A DNA stretch of 64,000 nucleotides, from contig NZ_JAMBNZ010000013.1 in NCBI RefSeq assembly GCF_023715365.1, positions 22,753 to 86,752 on the forward strand, given 5' to 3'. The notes beneath the pieces are model-generated. The model was not told the origin of the DNA, did no database searches, and saw only the letters and a list, made by a program, of their open reading frames with translations. A program made the translations under genes and the position numbers. Shown one piece after another: positions 61,808 to 64,000 of this stretch (positions are counted from its first letter, which is position 1; each line of letters opens with the position of its first letter). The stretch is from Georgenia satyanarayanai (GTDB lineage: Bacteria; Actinomycetota; Actinomycetes; Actinomycetales; Actinomycetaceae).

Positions 61808-63343
61808 ATGAGACGCTCGCGCGGTGCGGCCGCGCTCGCCGGACTGGTCGCAGGCGCGGTGACACTCGGCGCCGCCGAGCTGCTGGCCGGCCTGCTGTCC
61901 CGTGCGACGACGGTGACGGGGACGCCCTCGCCCCTGCTCGCCGTCGCCGACGCCTTCGTCGACCTCACCCCGCCGTGGCTCAAGGATGTCGCCGTGGCGA
62001 CGTTCGGCACGGCGGACAAGACCGCCCTGTTCGTCGGCATGGCCCTCGTGCTCCTCGCCGCGTGCGCGGGCATCGGCCTCCTTGCGCGACGGTCACTCGC
62101 GGCCGGGCTGGTGACGTTTGCGCTCGTGGGGTTGACCGGCGTGGCGGCGGTGCTGAGCCGGCCCGGCGCGACGGCGAGCGACGCGCTGCCCACGGTCGCC
62201 GGCGTCGTCGTCGGCGCCCTCGTCCTCGCCTGGTTCAACCGCGACGTCACGACGACGACGGAGATCGGGATGCCGGGCGACCTCACGCGCCGCTCGGTGC
62301 TCGTCGGCGGTGGGTCTCTCGCGGTGCTGGGCGTGCTCGGCATCGTCGCCGGGCGCGTCCTCAGCGGCGCGGGCGAGGCGGTGCGGGCAGCCCGGGACGC
62401 GTTCGTCGTGCCCCGCGTCGCCGCGCCGGTGACCGTCCCCGCGGCCGCGGACCAGGGTGTGCCGGGGCAAACGACGTACCGCACGCCCAACGACGACTTC
62501 TACCGGATCGACACCGCACTCACCGTGCCGCAGGTGGACCCGGCGACGTGGCGGCTGCGGGTGCATGGCATGGTGGAGCAGGAGGTCGAGATCGACATGG
62601 CCGAGCTGCTCGACCAGCCGATGGTCGAGGCGCTGGTGACGCTCGCGTGCGTGTCGAACTACGTGGGCGGGAACCTCGCCGGCAACGCGGTGTGGACGGG
62701 CTGGCCGGTGCGCGAGCTCCTCGCCCGCGCCCGCCCGCTGCCGGAGGCGGACATGGTGCTCTCGACGAGCGCCGACGGCTGGACCGCCGGCACCCCGATC
62801 GAGGCGCTCACCGACGAGCGCAGCTCTCTCCTCGCCGTCGGGATGAACGGCGAGCCGCTGCCACCTCAGCACGGCTTCCCGGTGCGGATGGTCGTGCCGG
62901 GGCTGTACGGGTACGTGTCGGCGACGAAGTGGGTCGTCGACCTCGAGGTGACGAGCTTTGCCAAGGACGAGGGCTACTGGACTCCGCGCGGCTGGTCCGA
63001 GCGCGGCCCGATCAAGACGGCCTCCCGCATCGACGTCCCCCGCCGCGGACCGATCGACGCCGGGCGCACCGTCGTCGCCGGCGTCGCGTGGGCCCAGCAC
63101 CGCGGCATCTCCGCCGTCGAGGTCCGCGTGGACGACGGTGAGTGGCGGCCGGCCACCCTGGCCGCCGAGCCCACCGTCGACTCCTGGCGGATGTGGATGC
63201 TCGAGTGGGACGCCGAGCCCGGGGAGCACACGCTCACCGTGCGGGCGACCGACGGGGACGGTGAGGTCCAGACCGAGCGCCTCGCCCCGCCCGCGCCGGA
63301 CGGAGCCAGCGGGTGGCACTCGGTGGACGTCGAGGTCAACTAG
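61808..63343 (+). CDS. Membrane-anchored sulfite-oxidase-like molybdopterin oxidoreductase
   Basis: This protein of about 511 residues has four hydrophobic helices in the first 150 residues, another near 165-185, then a sulfite-oxidase-type molybdopterin domain (about 215-400) with ligand cysteine C281 (T-L-A-C-V-S-N-Y-V-G-G-N) and a C-terminal Mo-co dimerisation (Ig-like) domain. An R-R-S-V-L-V-G-G-G-S-L motif sits before the fifth helix, as in a Tat signal. The catalytic domain should face outside. Substrate unknown; it may repair methionine sulfoxide or oxidise sulfite. Confidence 0.87.
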   Translation: MRRSRGAAALAGLVAGAVTLGAAELLAGLLSRATTVTGTPSPLLAVADAFVDLTPPWLKDVAVATFGTADKTALFVGMALVLLAACAGIGLLARRSLAAGLVTFALVGLTGVAAVLSRPGATASDALPTVAGVVVGALVLAWFNRDVTTTTEIGMPGDLTRRSVLVGGGSLAVLGVLGIVAGRVLSGAGEAVRAARDAFVVPRVAAPVTVPAAADQGVPGQTTYRTPNDDFYRIDTALTVPQVDPATWRLRVHGMVEQEVEIDMAELLDQPMVEALVTLACVSNYVGGNLAGNAVWTGWPVRELLARARPLPEADMVLSTSADGWTAGTPIEALTDERSSLLAVGMNGEPLPPQHGFPVRMVVPGLYGYVSATKWVVDLEVTSFAKDEGYWTPRGWSERGPIKTASRIDVPRRGPIDAGRTVVAGVAWAQHRGISAVEVRVDDGEWRPATLAAEPTVDSWRMWMLEWDAEPGEHTLTVRATDGDGEVQTERLAPPAPDGASGWHSVDVEVN

Positions 63344-63474
63344 TTCGGCCGTGCCCCTGCACGCGCCTGACTACCATGATCCTCACAGCCTGCGACGGTA
63401 CCGGTGCTGCCGTTCACTCCTCCACGACCGGGCGAACCGACCGTCTCGACTCCCTCTCCCTGAAGGCGAGTGCC

Positions 63475-63819
63475 ATGTCCCAGCAATTCCCTCCGCCCCC
63501 ACCGCCGCACGCGCAGGGCGGGATGCCCGTCTACCGCGGCGATCCGGTGCACACCACGTACTCACCGGACGCGATGCTCGCCGACAAGGCGGCCCAGGCC
63601 TCCCTCATCTTCGGCATCATCGGCGTGTTCTTCGCCGGAGTCGTCTTCGGGCCGCTCGCCATCTGGCAGGCCTCCAAGGCCGAGAAGATGAACAAGCCGG
63701 CCACCGCCGGCAAGGTCCTCGGCTGGATCGCCCTCGTGTGGGGCATCGGGCAGATCGTCCTGGCCTTTCTCGCCGTCACCGCGTTGTTCGCCGTCGTCAC
63801 CAGCAGCTCGGGCTACTGA
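63475..63819 (+). CDS. DUF4190 small membrane protein
   Basis: This 114-residue protein has a Pro/Gln-rich N-terminus (P-P-P-P-P-P-H-A-Q-G-G) and two hydrophobic helices (about residues 42-62 and 81-105) with the DUF4190 pattern A-S-L-I-F-G-I-I-G, G-P-L-A-I-W-Q-A-S-K-A and G-K-V-L-G-W-I-A-L. The function is unknown; such proteins are frequent in actinobacteria. The ATG at 63475 is chosen because the family starts there. Confidence 0.82.
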   Translation: MSQQFPPPPPPHAQGGMPVYRGDPVHTTYSPDAMLADKAAQASLIFGIIGVFFAGVVFGPLAIWQASKAEKMNKPATAGKVLGWIALVWGIGQIVLAFLAVTALFAVVTSSSGY

Positions 63820-63878
63820 CCCGACCACGGGCAGAGGCATCTGGCGGCGCCGAAGGCTCAGAAAGCTTCGCGGCTAGG

Positions 63879-64000
63879 AGACTGCTGAAGAATGCGTGTC
63901 CCTGACCGGTGTGCGGGCGGCGGTCGGGAACGATTGGTGCATGCAGGGGAGATCGCGGGATCAGCGGGATCTGTTCGACGCGGAGTCGATGGCCGGGGAG
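63879..64000 (+). mobile_element. Left end of an IS1182-like insertion sequence
   Basis: From about 63879 (AGACTGCTGAAGAATGCG) the sequence runs into a transposase start. A CTAG at 63874-63877 adjoins the putative end. The boundary is inferred; the right end lies outside the window. Confidence 0.55.
63941..64000 (+). CDS. IS1182-family transposase, N-terminal fragment cut by the window edge
   Basis: The 20 visible residues, M-Q-G-R-S-R-D-Q-R-D-L-F-D-A-E-S-M-A-G-E, match the conserved start of IS1182-family DDE transposases. The rest of the gene lies outside. It is probably expressed from a promoter at the element's left end. Confidence 0.65.
   Translation, partial: MQGRSRDQRDLFDAESMAGE

Overview
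The window looks like a chromosome segment of a high-GC Gram-positive actinobacterium, probably order Micrococcales (Georgenia- or Cellulomonas-like). This is inferred from several things. The GC content is very high and GTG starts are frequent. The glnE-glnA2 pair is present. F420-type flavin enzymes and a DDN-type nitroreductase are present. The peptide ABC transporter has two ATPase modules fused in one protein. The sugar permeases have no ATPase gene of their own. Many genes have a -10 hexamer placed exactly for leaderless mRNA. No rRNA, tRNA or CRISPR array was recognised.

Layout, left to right. 1-5.5 kb (minus): glnE (cut by the window edge), glnA2, then a coupled cluster of membrane protein, small protein and 5'-3' exonuclease. 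5.8-16.9 kb: mostly housekeeping or accessory enzymes read singly (thioesterase, PHP protein, META lipoprotein, RecQ, DUF368 transporter, luciferase-like oxidoreductase, quinone-oxidoreductase-like protein, SDR, STAS protein, MpaB-type oxygenase, CueP-like copper lipoprotein, asparaginase). 17-21.6 kb: a lipoprotein class B PBP, a flavin oxidoreductase, a hydrolase, and an autoregulated ArsR/SRPBCC pair.

21.8-24.2 kb holds the most unusual locus: a 669-residue modular protein and a 107-residue partner 3 bases downstream. The large protein has an N-terminal GNRAV motif of the kind seen in proteins tied to contractile injection systems, an SH3-like and LysM-like middle, a hydrophobic segment, and a C-terminal PD-(D/E)XK-like domain. 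It reads as an orphan polymorphic toxin with its immunity gene.

24.4-29.8 kb: an oligopeptide-type ABC operon. 30-34 kb: a GH13 enzyme, a small membrane protein and an NHL-repeat thioredoxin-like protein. 34-38 kb: class F sortase, DUF4142 protein, thermonuclease lipoprotein, remains of an ATP-grasp gene, a zinc alcohol dehydrogenase and a thiamine-binding-like protein. 38.2-39.4 kb: an OmpA-domain lipoprotein with a repeat stalk. 39.5-49 kb: a carbohydrate locus (two GH43 proteins, permeases, binding protein, LacI regulator, GH2), plausibly for arabinan or arabinoxylan oligosaccharides, with a LacI-type operator in the divergent promoter region. 49-54.4 kb: a DASS anion transporter and a four-gene sugar ABC operon in the same order as rhizobial frcBCAK. 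54.5-64 kb: MFS exporter, DoxX/nitroreductase pair, AlkZ-like protein, a frameshifted pseudogene, a CAP-domain secreted protein with repeat modules, an aminotransferase, a VapBC-type toxin-antitoxin pair, a membrane sulfite-oxidase-like protein, a DUF4190 protein and the left end of an IS1182-like element.

Three copies of a terminal-inverted-repeat element (GGGCATGTGCCACAA ends) sit exactly between convergent genes.
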